A DNA stretch of 64,000 bases from Streptomyces cyanogenus (GCF_017526105.1 NZ_CP071839.1:2842501-2906500); one strand, 5' to 3'. Shown: positions 1-8,537, counted from the stretch's first letter. Notes: a model not told the origin generated them from the letters alone. Translations and numbers: made by a program.

Positions 1-695
1 GGGGCGCCGAGGTCGGGGGCGGCGCTCCAGCCGGGGGTGCTGGGGAGGCGCTGCTCGCCGCGGGGTGCCGCTGCGGCGGCCTCCGTCTGCCGTACCGCCT
101 CCGCTTCGACGTCGTCCCCGGCCGGAGCCGCCACCGGCCTCCCCTGACCGTCGGTCCGGCCCTCCGCCAGCGCCGCGCGGGCCTTCGCCGCACCCGCCGC
201 CGCGTCCCCGGGCGGGCCCGACGGCTCGGGGACGGCGGGCGGGGTGTCCAAGGCCGCGCGGGACTCGGACGGGGACCACTGCCGGCCCTTCGCCCCCGCG
301 TCCATGGCCTCGTTCGCCAGGCGGTCCGCGTGCTTGTTCTGCTCGCGCGGGATCCACTCGTACGTGACCTGGTCCGGCGGGAAGACCGACCTCGCCTCCA
401 TGGCCAGCGGCTTCATGTCGGGGTGCTTGATCTTCCAGCGGCCCGACATCTGCTCGACGACGAGCTTGGAGTCCATGCGGACGTGGACCCGCGCGGCGGG
501 GTCGAGCGCGTGGGCGGCGCGGAGGCCGGCCAGCAGGCCGCGGTACTCGGCGACGTTGTTCGTGGCGACGCCGAGGTACTCGGCCGCCTCCGTCAGGGTC
601 TGCCCCGTCGCCGCGTCGCGGACCACGGCCCCGTAGCCGGCGGGCCCGGGGTTGCCCCGCGATCCCCCGTCGGCCTCGACGATGAACTCCCGCAC
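1..695 (-). CDS. Bifunctional RNase H/acid phosphatase, N-terminal part
   Basis: The visible part is a complete type I RNase H domain that hydrolyses the RNA strand of RNA/DNA hybrids. From the GTG start at 693-695 the DEDD catalytic set is D9, E50, D75 and D124, with the NNVAEYRGLL and NKHADRLANEA motifs. It is followed by an Ala/Pro/Glu-rich linker, and the reading frame leaves the window still open. In actinomycetes this linker leads to a histidine acid phosphatase domain (family example S. coelicolor SCO2299); that half is outside the window and is inferred. The gene starts 16 nt after the stop of the zinc-ribbon gene, so zinc-ribbon, Nif3 and this gene probably form one transcript. Confidence 0.93.
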   Translation of the reverse strand, partial: MREFIVEADGGSRGNPGPAGYGAVVRDAATGQTLTEAAEYLGVATNNVAEYRGLLAGLRAAHALDPAARVHVRMDSKLVVEQMSGRWKIKHPDMKPLAMEARSVFPPDQVTYEWIPREQNKHADRLANEAMDAGAKGRQWSPSESRAALDTPPAVPEPSGPPGDAAAGAAKARAALAEGRTDGQGRPVAAPAGDDVEAEAVRQTEAAAAAPRGEQRLPSTPGWSAAPDLGA

Positions 696-711
696 CCGCC
701 CCACCCCTTGA

Positions 712-1455
712 CTACAGACCCGACTCCGCCGTACGCACCAGGATGCGGCGGCAGTTCTCGCAGCGGACCACCGTGTCCGGGGCCGCCGCGCGGATCTCGT
801 TCAGCTCGGTGATGGCCAGCTCCTGCCGGCAGCCCTGGCAGGTGCGGGCGTACAGCTTGGCCGCGCCGATGCCGCCCTGCTGGGCGCGCAGCTTGTCGTA
901 CAGCTTGAGCAGGTCGGCGGGGACGGACGCGGCGATGACCTCGCGCTCCTTCGTCACCGAGGCCGCCTCGCCGTCGATCTCCTCGAACGCCGCGTCCCGG
1001 CGGCCGGTCGCGTCGTCGATCTTCGACTGCACGGAGGCGACCCGCCCGGTCAGCTCGTTCACCCGCTCCTGCGCGGCCTCGCGGCGCTCCATGACCTCCA
1101 GGACGACGTCCTCCAGGTCGCCCTGCCGCTTGGCGAGGGAGGCGATCTCGTGCTGGAGGTTGGACAGGTCCTTGGGCGAGGTGACCGCGCCGGAGTCCAG
1201 GCGCTGCTGGTCGCGGGTGGCGCGCTGGCGCACCTGGTCCACGTCCTGCTCGGCCTTGGTCTGCTCGCGGGCGCAGTCGCTCTCCTCGGTCTGCGCGGCC
1301 ACCAGCAGGTCGCGCAGCTGCGTCAGGTCCTTCGTCAGCGACTCGATCTCGGCGTGCTCGGGCAGGGACCTCCGCTTGTGCGCGAGCTGCTGCAGGCGGA
1401 CGTCGAGGGCCTGGACGTCGAGGAGGCGGATCTGGTCGGCGGGCGCGGCGTTCAG
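712..1455 (-). CDS. Coiled-coil C4 zinc-ribbon protein, CTG start
   Basis: A 247-aa protein starting (M)NAAPADQIRLLDVQALD. Residues of about 20-180 are a long charged coiled coil; the C-terminus has a zinc ribbon with two Cys pairs (CQGC and CENC) separated by about 20 residues. The family is conserved in actinobacteria next to Nif3 and RNase H; its biochemical role is unknown, and nucleic-acid or metal handling is only a guess. Start choice: no ATG, GTG or TTG sits at the family start, but a CTG at 1453-1455 lies 7 nt after a perfect AGGAG (1463-1467) and begins exactly where the homologous sequence begins. Reading further upstream would run antisense-like through Nif3 in another frame. Confidence 0.88.
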   Translation of the reverse strand: MNAAPADQIRLLDVQALDVRLQQLAHKRRSLPEHAEIESLTKDLTQLRDLLVAAQTEESDCAREQTKAEQDVDQVRQRATRDQQRLDSGAVTSPKDLSNLQHEIASLAKRQGDLEDVVLEVMERREAAQERVNELTGRVASVQSKIDDATGRRDAAFEEIDGEAASVTKEREVIAASVPADLLKLYDKLRAQQGGIGAAKLYARTCQGCRQELAITELNEIRAAAPDTVVRCENCRRILVRTAESGL

Positions 1456-1468
1456 TTGGGGGCTCCTG

Positions 1469-2308
1469 TTAGCTAGAGGGGGCGATGGACGCCGCGTGGG
1501 CGGTCCAGGGGTCGGTGACCGTCCTGGAGACGTGGACACGCAGGTCCCAGCCGTGGCGGTCGGAGATCTCGTCGAGCTGGCTCGCGGCCAGCTCGCACCA
1601 GGGCCACTCGGTGGCCCAGTGCGCCGCGTCGAGCAGCGCGAGGGGACTGTGCGCCACCGCCTCGGACGCCGGGTGGTGGCGCAGGTCGGCGGTGAGGAAG
1701 GCGTCGACGCCGGACGCGCGGACCTGGTCGAAGAGGCTGTCGCCGGAGCCGCCGCTGACGGCGACCGTACGGACGACGGCGTCGGGGTCGCCGGCCACCC
1801 GGATGCCCTGCGCGGTGGCGGGCAGCCGCTCGGCGACGCGGGCGGCCAGTTCGCGGACGGTGAGGGGGTGGTCGAGTTCGCAGACGCGGCCGAGGCCCCG
1901 GCACCCGTGCGGGTCGGTGGGGTCCGGCACGAGGGGCCGTACGACGCGGAGGTCGAGGGCTCCCGCGAGGGCGTCGGAGACACCCGGGTCGGCGGTGTCG
2001 GCGTTGGTGTGGGCGACGTGCAGCGCGATGTCGTTCTTGATGAGGGTGTGCACGACCCGGCCCTTGAAGTGCGTGGCCGCGACCGTGGTCGTCCCGCGCA
2101 GGTAGAGCGGGTGGTGGGTGACGAGCAGGTCGGCGCCGAGCTTCACGGCCTCGTCGACGATCTCCTGCACGGGGTCGACGGCGAACAGGACCCGGCCGAC
2201 CTCCTGGTCGGGGTCGCCCACCACCGTGCCGACCGCGTCCCAGGACTCGGCCCGCTCGGCGGGCCACAGGTTCTCCAGCGCGGCGATGACTTCAGACAGA
2301 CGGGGCAC
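1469..2308 (-). CDS. Nif3-like dinuclear metal center protein
   Basis: A 279-aa Nif3/YbgI family protein (GTP cyclohydrolase I type 2 homologue). Metal-ligand motifs are visible: THHPLYLRGTTTV in the N-terminal half, ALHVAHTNAD in the middle and LLDAAHWATEW near the C-terminus. Family members form hexameric toroids with two metal ions per subunit; the physiological reaction is not settled. The length is normal for the short form lacking the extra inserted domain. It is the first gene of the three-gene minus-strand unit, and its stop lies 13 nt before the CTG start of the zinc-ribbon gene, whose ribosome-binding site falls in that gap. Confidence 0.92.
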   Translation of the reverse strand: MPRLSEVIAALENLWPAERAESWDAVGTVVGDPDQEVGRVLFAVDPVQEIVDEAVKLGADLLVTHHPLYLRGTTTVAATHFKGRVVHTLIKNDIALHVAHTNADTADPGVSDALAGALDLRVVRPLVPDPTDPHGCRGLGRVCELDHPLTVRELAARVAERLPATAQGIRVAGDPDAVVRTVAVSGGSGDSLFDQVRASGVDAFLTADLRHHPASEAVAHSPLALLDAAHWATEWPWCELAASQLDEISDRHGWDLRVHVSRTVTDPWTAHAASIAPSS

Positions 2309-2494
2309 GGCCCAAGGCTACCTGGCTGCTCGGCGGGGCTGTACCGCAAGCGTCCGGTCTGTCCAGGGTCAGCACACACGCCCCGGTTTCCTCAGGTGAA
2401 TCGCTTCTGCGCCACCCGTACGTGTGAAGCGGGAGGCAGGAGGCCCCCGCCCTTCCGTACGAAAACTAGCTTCGTCGCCGGAGGTGACCGAACG

Positions 2495-3652
2495 ATGACG
2501 GTCTGTGCTATCGAACCGCCGTCCACGGACGGGGCCGACGGCGCGCCGGGAGCGGGGTGCGCGATCACGGCGGACGGCGCGTACGCCGCCCGGCTCGCCC
2601 GGGACGGGGACTCCTGGTTCCCGGAGCGCTGGACCCTGGACGGCCCGGAACCGTACGCGGTACCGCTGCCCGGCAACCAGCCGGAGGAGCCCGGCACCGA
2701 GGTGCAGCCGATGGGGGACGGGCGGGTGCTGATCCACCGGCTGGTGGAGCGGCGGCACGCCTTCGCGCTGCTGTACCCGACCGGGCCCGGCACCGGCGAG
2801 CTGCCGCTGGGCGCGGTGGAGTGCCCCGAGCCCGGCACCCGGCTCACCCTGCTGCCGCCGGCGCCGGGGGGCGTGCGCGCGTACGCCCTCGCCGTCGGGC
2901 CGCGCTCCGCCGCGGTGTGGCGGGTGGCGGGCGGGGCGTCCGGCCCCGAGCGGCTCGCCGAGGTGCCGGGGCGCTGCTCGGGCGGGGTCTGGCTGGACGG
3001 CACCGGGCGGCTGCTGGCGCTCGACCGGGAGCTGGGCGGGCGCACCAAGACCGTGGTGGTGGACCTCGAGCGCGGGGAGGTCTCGCCGCTGCTGCAGATC
3101 ACGGAGGGCAGTGACGACCGGCTGCTGCTCGCCGACCCGGACAGCGGCCTGGTGCTGATCTCCTCCGACGCGCCCTGCCCCGGGCAGGAACGATTGGGCT
3201 GGGGTGTGCTCGGCAGCACCCTGCCGGTGCGGTTCCCGGAGTGTCTGCGGCTGCCGGAGTGCGCGGTGACCCCGTTCGCGATCCAGCCGGGGCAGGCGCT
3301 GATGCCGGAGAACTGCGCGGTGGGCCTAAGGGTCGACGGCGCGTTCGGCACCTGGGTGGGCACCTGGCGGCCGGCCGAGCGCCGGGTCCGGCACCTTCCG
3401 GCACCCCAGGGCTGGCTGGCGGGGGCCGGGGTGTGGACCCGGGAGGGGGTGCTGCGGCTGCCGTACGCGACGGAGGCGACGCCGTGCGGGGTGGCGGACC
3501 TGACGGCACCGGCGGGTCCCGCCCGGGAGAGCGACGCCGACCGGGCACCCGAGCCGGCCCCGCCGGCTGCGGAACCGGAGCCTCCGGTACGGTCCGCGAC
3601 CCGGCCGGTGCCCTTGCAACAAGCCCCTCTGGGACGTCTTGTAACGAACTAG
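2495..3652 (+). CDS. Conserved hypothetical protein, possible beta-propeller
   Basis: A 385-aa protein with no signal peptide and no membrane segment. The sequence is a run of short hydrophobic strands separated by Gly/Asp turns (for example GGVWLDGTGRLLALDRELGG and DRLLLADPDSGLVLISSD), which suggests a WD40/YVTN-like propeller fold, followed by a Pro/Ala/Glu-rich tail of about 45 residues. I do not recognise a named family. The ATG at 2495 is preceded by GGAGG at 2480-2484; upstream in-frame sequence is a non-coding extension into the divergent Nif3 promoter. It is divergent from the Nif3 operon. Confidence 0.8.
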   Translation: MTVCAIEPPSTDGADGAPGAGCAITADGAYAARLARDGDSWFPERWTLDGPEPYAVPLPGNQPEEPGTEVQPMGDGRVLIHRLVERRHAFALLYPTGPGTGELPLGAVECPEPGTRLTLLPPAPGGVRAYALAVGPRSAAVWRVAGGASGPERLAEVPGRCSGGVWLDGTGRLLALDRELGGRTKTVVVDLERGEVSPLLQITEGSDDRLLLADPDSGLVLISSDAPCPGQERLGWGVLGSTLPVRFPECLRLPECAVTPFAIQPGQALMPENCAVGLRVDGAFGTWVGTWRPAERRVRHLPAPQGWLAGAGVWTREGVLRLPYATEATPCGVADLTAPAGPARESDADRAPEPAPPAAEPEPPVRSATRPVPLQQAPLGRLVTN

Positions 3653-3749
3653 TGCCGGTCGGCGTGTGCGCCTGGATTCGGGCCGTGGTGTGCCGGTTAG
3701 ACTCGCCCGGCTGTACGAAAGATCATGGTTGACGGGGTGAATACGTCCG

Positions 3750-3908
3750 ATGAGCGACACCAGCACGACTGAGCAGCTGTCTGCCGACTCTTCCCAGGCC
3801 GCCGGCCACGGCCGGCACCGCGGCCCGGTCGCGGCCCAGGAGAGCGACACGACTCCGCACGGCCGGCACCGCAAGCCGGTCCAGGAGAAGGTCGAGGCGG
3901 CTGCCTGA
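3750..3908 (+). CDS. Small basic protein with repeated HGRHR motif
   Basis: A 52-aa ORF with Streptomyces codon use, followed 15 nt later by a strong terminator. It has two imperfect copies of a His/Arg motif: HGRHRGPV near residue 25 and HGRHRKPV near residue 40, joined by an acidic spacer and ending EKVEAAA. There is no signal peptide or transmembrane segment. A GGGGTGA lies 9 nt before the ATG, and TTGAC-like promoter sequence lies just upstream. The function is unknown; the repeats could bind nucleic acid, metal or an acidic partner, which is a guess. Its own terminator and promoter suggest a monocistronic, well-expressed gene. Confidence 0.7.
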   Translation: MSDTSTTEQLSADSSQAAGHGRHRGPVAAQESDTTPHGRHRKPVQEKVEAAA

Positions 3909-3923
3909 CAGCAGTGAAGACGA

Positions 3924-3953
3924 GGGGGCGCCCGCCCGGCGGGCGCCCCCTTT
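3924..3953. terminator. Strong bidirectional terminator hairpin
   Basis: A perfect 13-bp dyad (GGGGGCGCCCGCC, one central base, then its complement) followed by TTT on the plus strand. It ends the small HGRHR gene and lies before the 3' end of the convergent SDR gene. Confidence 0.9.
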
Positions 3954-4008
3954 GCCTTGCCCCCCCTGCGTCTTGCGGCCGGGGTGCCTTGCGCCTTGCC
4001 CCCTTCGC

Positions 4009-4962
4009 CTAATCCCCTTCGTCTCGCCCCCGCCTGAGCCCCAGCACCTCCGCCGCCGCGAAGGTCTCCCCCGGCGGCCGGTCCGCGTAGTGCGGGGTGA
4101 GCAGCGCGTCCAGTTCGTCGTGGGTGAAGGCCTCCTGCTTGCTGTCGAACCGGGCCCGCACCCGCGGCCGTTCCATCACGGCCACCATGCCGCCGTGGAC
4201 GACGAGCAGCTGGCCGTTGACCGAGGCGGCGGCCGGTGAGGCCAGGTAGCCGACGAGCGGGGCGACATGCTCGGGAGCGAGCGGGTCCAGCCCCTCCTCC
4301 GGTTTTCGCAGGCCCGCGAAGACGTCCTCGGTCATCCGGGTCCGGGCGCGCGGGCAGATGGCGTTGGCCGTGACGCCGTACTTGGCGAGGGCCAGGGCGG
4401 TGGAGGTGGTCAGGCCGACGATTCCGCCTTTCGCCGCCGCGTAGTTGGGCTGGCCGGCGGACCCGGCCAGGAACGCCTCCGAGGAGGTGTTCACGATCCG
4501 TCCGTACACCGTTCCCCCGGCCGCCTTGGCCCGATCCCGCCAGTGCGCGGCGGCGAAGCGGGTGGTGTTGAAGTGGCCTTTGAGGTGGACACGGATCACC
4601 GCGTCCCACTCGTCCTCCGTCATGGAGAAGACCATGCGGTCGCGCAGGATGCCGGCGTTGTTGACGAGGATGTCCAGCTTGCCGAACTCGGCGATCGCCG
4701 ACTCGACCAGTTCCCCTGCCTGCCGGAAGTCGGAGACGTCGCCGGTGTGCGGTACGGCGGTGCCGCCGGCCTTCCGGATCTGCGCCACGACCTGTTCGGC
4801 GGGCCCCGCCGACGCGGCACCGGAGCCGTCCCGGCCGGGCTGCCCGTGGTCGTTGACGACGACCGCCGCGCCGAGCCGGGCGAGTTCCAGGGCCTCGGCC
4901 CGGCCGAGCCCGCGTCCGGCGCCGGTGACGATCGCGGAGAGGCCCGCGAGTGGCAGTGACAT
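4009..4962 (-). CDS. SDR-family 3-hydroxyacyl-CoA dehydrogenase-like enzyme
   Basis: A 317-aa classical short-chain dehydrogenase with an N-terminal Rossmann motif TGAGRGLG (13-20), NNAG (101-104) and catalytic S160/S161, Y174 and K178. The C-terminal extension of about 60 residues beyond a minimal SDR, and the long N-terminal segment with NDHG, resemble the dehydrogenase domain of peroxisomal multifunctional enzyme type 2, which oxidises (3R)-hydroxyacyl-CoA with NAD. With the MaoC hydratase two genes upstream this would reconstitute both MFE-2 activities on separate chains. Third gene of the unit, 9 nt after the alcohol dehydrogenase stop. The substrate is inferred to be a fatty or steroid side-chain acyl-CoA from the KstR-like operator of the operon. 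Confidence 0.88.
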   Translation of the reverse strand: MSLPLAGLSAIVTGAGRGLGRAEALELARLGAAVVVNDHGQPGRDGSGAASAGPAEQVVAQIRKAGGTAVPHTGDVSDFRQAGELVESAIAEFGKLDILVNNAGILRDRMVFSMTEDEWDAVIRVHLKGHFNTTRFAAAHWRDRAKAAGGTVYGRIVNTSSEAFLAGSAGQPNYAAAKGGIVGLTTSTALALAKYGVTANAICPRARTRMTEDVFAGLRKPEEGLDPLAPEHVAPLVGYLASPAAASVNGQLLVVHGGMVAVMERPRVRARFDSKQEAFTHDELDALLTPHYADRPPGETFAAAEVLGLRRGRDEGD

Positions 4963-4971
4963 GAGGCTTCC

Positions 4972-6048
4972 TCAGATCTCGATGCAGGTGCGCAGGGCGG
5001 TCCCGGTGCGCATCTGGTCCAGTGCCTCGTTGATCCCGGAGAGCGGCACCCGGTGGGTGATGAGGTTCGCGAGATCGACGCGGCCGGCCCGCCACAGGGC
5101 GATCGTGCGCTCGTAGGAGCGCAGCACGTCCCCGCCGCCGTACATGGACGGCAGGATGCGCTTCTCGTCGAAGAACAGCTCGAACATGTTGAGCTGGAGG
5201 AAGTCGTCCATGGCGCCGGCGCCGACCACGACGAGGGTGCCGCCGCGCCGGGTGTTGTCGTAGGCGGTGCGGGCGGTGGCGGACCTGCCGACGACCTCGA
5301 AGACGTAGTCGAAGCCCTCGCCGCCGGTCACCTGCTGCTTGGCGTCGGCCAGTTCCTCGGGCGAGACAGCCCTGGTGGCACCGAACGTGAGAGCCGACTC
5401 GCGCCGGGAGGCGACCGGGTCGACGGCGACGATCTCGGCGGCTCCCTTCAGCCGCGCCCCCTGTACGGCGGAGATGCCGACGCCTCCGCACCCGATGACG
5501 GCGACCGACGAACCGGGGGCCACGTCGGCGGTGTTGAGGGCGGCGCCGAGGCCGGTGGTCACCCCGCAGCCGATCAGGGCGGCGATGTCGAAGGGCACGT
5601 CCTCGGGGATCGGCACGGCGCAGCCCGCGTCGACCACGACCTCCTCGGCGAAGGTGCCGGTGCCCGCGAAACCGAACAGGTCGCCGCCGGCGCGCCGGAA
5701 GTTGGGGGTGCCCGCGTTCACGAACCCGGCCAGGCAGAGCTGGGTCTGCCCGCGCTTGCAGGCGGGACAGGCACCGCAGGCCGGCAGCCAGCACAGGACG
5801 ACCCGGTCCCCGGGCTTCAGGTGCCGTACGCCGTCGCCCACGTCGAGGACCTCGCCGGCGCCCTCGTGGCCGGGCACGAAGGGGGCCGGCTGGGGCAGCA
5901 CGCCGTTCATCGCGGACAGGTCCGAGTGGCACAGTCCGGTGGCGCGCACCCGGACCCTCACCTTGCCGGGGCCGAAGCCCACCGCCTCGACGTCGTCGAG
6001 GACCTCCAGCTTCTCCCGGCCGATCTCGTGCAGTACGGCTGCGCGCAT
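4972..6048 (-). CDS. Zinc-dependent MDR alcohol dehydrogenase
   Basis: A 358-aa medium-chain dehydrogenase. Catalytic zinc ligands are C40 (GLCHSD), H61-E62 (GHEGAGEV) and a later Cys. The structural zinc site is C91, C94, C97 and C105 (CGACPACKRGQTQLC), and the NAD-binding motif is GCGGVG near residue 190. The overall pattern is closest to class III/S-(hydroxymethyl)mycothiol-type or alkanol dehydrogenases. It lies between the SDR and the MaoC hydratase, so a role in oxidising an alcohol produced during lipid or sterol side-chain breakdown is plausible but not shown. There are 24 nt between the MaoC stop and this start. Confidence 0.9.
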   Translation of the reverse strand: MRAAVLHEIGREKLEVLDDVEAVGFGPGKVRVRVRATGLCHSDLSAMNGVLPQPAPFVPGHEGAGEVLDVGDGVRHLKPGDRVVLCWLPACGACPACKRGQTQLCLAGFVNAGTPNFRRAGGDLFGFAGTGTFAEEVVVDAGCAVPIPEDVPFDIAALIGCGVTTGLGAALNTADVAPGSSVAVIGCGGVGISAVQGARLKGAAEIVAVDPVASRRESALTFGATRAVSPEELADAKQQVTGGEGFDYVFEVVGRSATARTAYDNTRRGGTLVVVGAGAMDDFLQLNMFELFFDEKRILPSMYGGGDVLRSYERTIALWRAGRVDLANLITHRVPLSGINEALDQMRTGTALRTCIEI

Positions 6049-6072
6049 GGTGCGGCTCCCCTCACAGGCTTC

Positions 6073-6948
6073 TCAGGAGTGCTGAACGATGGTGTCGGCG
6101 AGCACCGGAGCGTCCCCGCGCTCCACGGCCCCCACCGTGACCCGCACCCGCCCCTCCTCGCGCCACATCCGGACGCGCAGGGTCTCCCCCGGGAACACGA
6201 CCCCGGCGAACCGGGTGCTGTAGCCGCGCACCCGGGTCACGTCGCCGCCGAACAGCGTGTCCACGACCGCCTTGAGGGTGATGCCGTAGGTGCACAGGCC
6301 GTGCAGGATCGGCTTGTCGAAACCGGCGAGCTTGGCGAACTCGGGGTCGGCGTGCAGGGGGTTGTAGTCGCCGGAGAGGCGGTAGAGGAGGGCCTGGTCG
6401 GCGCGGACGGGCCGGTCGACGGTCCGGTCGGGGTCGCCGGTGGGCGGGTCCAGGCGGGCGGAGGGTCCGCGGTCGCCGCCCCAGCCGCCCTCGCCGCGTA
6501 CGAAGATCTGGGCGTCGTTGGTCCACAACGGGCCGTCGGCGTCGGCGACTTCCGTCCGCATGACCAGGACGGCGGCCTTGCCCTTGTCGTACACGGCGGC
6601 GATCCGGCCGGTGGCGGTGGCGGTGCCGGCGACCGGGAGCGGCCGGTGCAGGGTCAGGCTCTGGCCGCCGTGCAGGACCCTGGCCAGGTCGACGTCGACC
6701 CCCGGCATGGACAGTCCGCCGGTCACCCCGGGCTTGCCGCCGCCCGCGACGGTGGCGAAGCTCGGCAGGACGTGCAGCCGGGTTTCCAGGGTGTAGCGCA
6801 GTTCGTCCGGGTCGGTGGCGGGGCTGTCCTTGTCCGGGTTGGCACCCGCGCCGATGCCGAGGTGGTAGAGCTGGACGTCCTTGGCGGTCCAGCCGATCTC
6901 ACCGGAGCGGGGTTCGGCGGCGAGGGCCTGGGCTGCGTCGATGGGCAT
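6073..6948 (-). CDS. MaoC-family (R)-enoyl-CoA hydratase, MFE-2 hydratase-2 type
   Basis: A 291-aa double hot-dog protein. The second hot dog carries the hydratase-2 signature GDYNPLH with catalytic D194 and H199, followed by GFDKPILHG. The N-terminal hot dog is degenerate, as in eukaryotic peroxisomal hydratase 2. The reaction is hydration of trans-2-enoyl-CoA to (3R)-hydroxyacyl-CoA. The start is set at the ATG at 6946-6948, which has GGAG 5 nt upstream; a longer frame adds 23 residues rich in promoter-like sequence. It is the first gene of the MaoC-ADH-SDR operon; the promoter region carries a KstR-like site and a CTGACG dyad. Confidence 0.9.
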   Translation of the reverse strand: MPIDAAQALAAEPRSGEIGWTAKDVQLYHLGIGAGANPDKDSPATDPDELRYTLETRLHVLPSFATVAGGGKPGVTGGLSMPGVDVDLARVLHGGQSLTLHRPLPVAGTATATGRIAAVYDKGKAAVLVMRTEVADADGPLWTNDAQIFVRGEGGWGGDRGPSARLDPPTGDPDRTVDRPVRADQALLYRLSGDYNPLHADPEFAKLAGFDKPILHGLCTYGITLKAVVDTLFGGDVTRVRGYSTRFAGVVFPGETLRVRMWREEGRVRVTVGAVERGDAPVLADTIVQHS

Positions 6949-7026
6949 GGGGCTCCTGACGGGTCTCAAGACCTCGGTGCGGACGTCCGCACCGTCGGCC
7001 GCACCGAGGTCGTCCACGTGCGGACC

Positions 7027-7040
7027 TAGAACGCGTTCCA
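7027..7040. promoter_or_regulatory. KstR-like operator of the MaoC operon
   Basis: The sequence is TAGAACGCGTTCCA. It fits the KstR consensus TnnAACnnGTTnnA exactly and lies 78 bp upstream of the MaoC start. The consensus is from memory of the mycobacterial literature; binding is inferred. Confidence 0.75.
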
Positions 7041-7087
7041 GTCCGGCGCCCTCTGTATAGCCCAGCGCTCCGCAGTTGTGAAGGCTC

Positions 7088-7102
7088 CTGACGCCGTGTC
7101 AG
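7088..7102. promoter_or_regulatory. CTGACG-type dyad
   Basis: CTGACGCCGTGTCAG, one of five related 15-bp dyads in the window (others at 11800, 16431, 25999 and, less exactly, 52373). It lies 47 bp from the KstR-like site, in the region shared by the divergent MaoC operon and the sensor kinase gene. Confidence 0.55.
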
Positions 7103-7247
7103 CTTCGGCGGCGGGGCTGTGACATGTGTCCCGTCCGGTTCCGTACATGTGTGCCTGCCGGGGGCGGGGCCCGGTTTCGTACCGTTCGACTCGTAGGCTG
7201 TGCTGCCCTCCCGCCGCCGGGCGGGGGCGTTCGAACGGGGGATCGAG

Positions 7248-8537
7248 ATGACACGGGGGAACACCGGGACGCCGTGGTGGCGGAGACTGCGCTGCCAGGC
7301 GGCGGCCGGGCAGCGGGAACGGCCGGCCTGGCGGGCGGAGATGCGACGGTTCCGGGCCGCCCGGCGGGGCGGCGCGGACCCCGCCGCCACGGACCATCCG
7401 GGCCCGCCGCCGACCGGGTTCTCCCTGCTGCCCTGGCTGCTGATGGGCATGGGCTCCTTCTCCCACCTGCTCCAGGGCAGAACCCCGAACCCGTGGTTCG
7501 GCGGCCTGGGCCTGCTGGCCTTCAACTCCCTCTACGTCTACGTCATCTTCCGTGCCTTCGACCGGGCCAAGCGGGAGTCGGCGGCCACCCGGGTGGCGCT
7601 CGCCCTGCTCGCCCTGCTCACCACGGGCCTCGCCCTCGGCTACGGCGGCAGCTGGCTGATGTTCTTCCCGCTGCTGGGCCTGGCCACCGGCGCGGTCCTG
7701 CGCGGGCCGTGGCTGGGCCGCACCGGCACCCTGCTGGCGGTGCACGCGGGTGCCGTCTCCGCCCTGCGCGACGACTGGGCGAACGCGACGACCATGGCCT
7801 ACGGCACCTTCATCTCCACCATGGTGACCGCGGCGATCCTCAGCCTGTCCGAGGCCGTACGGGAACTGCGGGCCGCCCGCGAGGAACTGGCCCGCCGCGC
7901 GGTGGAGCAGGAGCGGCTGCGCTTCTCCCGCGATCTGCACGATCTGCTCGGGCACACGCTGTCGGTGGTCGTGGTGAAGTCGGAGGCGGCCCGTCGGCTG
8001 GCCCCGCGTGATCTGGCCGCGGCGCTGGCGCAGATCTCGGACATCGAGTCGGTGGGCCGGCAGGCGCTCACCGAGATCCGGGAGGCGGTGACCGGGTACC
8101 GCGAGGGCAGCCTGGCCACCGAGCTGACCCGGGCCCGGTCGGCGCTGTCCGCGGCGAGCGTGCAGCCGGTGGTCCGCCAGTCCGGGGCGCCGCTCGCCCC
8201 GCAGACGGAGGCGCTGCTCGGCTGGGTGGTGCGCGAGGCGGTCACCAACGTCGTCCGGCACAGCCGCGCGAGCCGCTGCGAGATCACCGTGGAGGGGGCC
8301 GCCGAACGGGTCCGGCTCACGGTCACGGACGACGGCAGGGGAACCGGCACCGGCGGGGGTGCCGGCGGTACCGGGCTGAAGGGGCTGACCGAGCGCCTCG
8401 CGGCGGCGGGCGGCTCCCTCACGGCCGGCCCGGCGCCGCGCGGCGGCTTCACCGTCATCGCCGACCTCCCGGCCGGCGGTGCGGAGCCGGTGTCACCGGC
8501 GGCTACGGCGCCCGGGGCGAACCGACCGCCAGGCTGA
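7248..8537 (+). CDS. NarL-type sensor histidine kinase
   Basis: A 429-aa kinase with about five hydrophobic segments between residues 58 and 205 and no large extracellular loop, then the HisKA_3 dimerisation helix with phosphoacceptor H231 (RFSRDLHDLLGH) and a C-terminal HATPase with VVREAVTNVVRHS and VTDDGRG. The layout is DesK/LiaS-like, sensing within or near the membrane. Start: the ATG at 7248 follows GGGGGA by 5 nt; an in-frame GTG at 7200 overlaps a TAGGCT -10-like element and is less likely. The probable partner is the response regulator at 9573, although another gene on the opposite strand lies between them. Confidence 0.9.
   Translation: MTRGNTGTPWWRRLRCQAAAGQRERPAWRAEMRRFRAARRGGADPAATDHPGPPPTGFSLLPWLLMGMGSFSHLLQGRTPNPWFGGLGLLAFNSLYVYVIFRAFDRAKRESAATRVALALLALLTTGLALGYGGSWLMFFPLLGLATGAVLRGPWLGRTGTLLAVHAGAVSALRDDWANATTMAYGTFISTMVTAAILSLSEAVRELRAAREELARRAVEQERLRFSRDLHDLLGHTLSVVVVKSEAARRLAPRDLAAALAQISDIESVGRQALTEIREAVTGYREGSLATELTRARSALSAASVQPVVRQSGAPLAPQTEALLGWVVREAVTNVVRHSRASRCEITVEGAAERVRLTVTDDGRGTGTGGGAGGTGLKGLTERLAAAGGSLTAGPAPRGGFTVIADLPAGGAEPVSPAATAPGANRPPG

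Noticed and set aside
743..3652. Very long plus-strand frame covering two minus-strand genes
   Set aside because: Only its last 385 codons, from the ATG at 2495, have a ribosome-binding site and plausible protein sequence; the rest is a shadow of the zinc-ribbon and Nif3 genes.
3326..5932. Long arginine-rich minus-strand frame
   Set aside because: A shadow frame of the SDR and alcohol dehydrogenase genes; such Arg/Gly-rich frames are usual opposite or beside GC-rich coding DNA.
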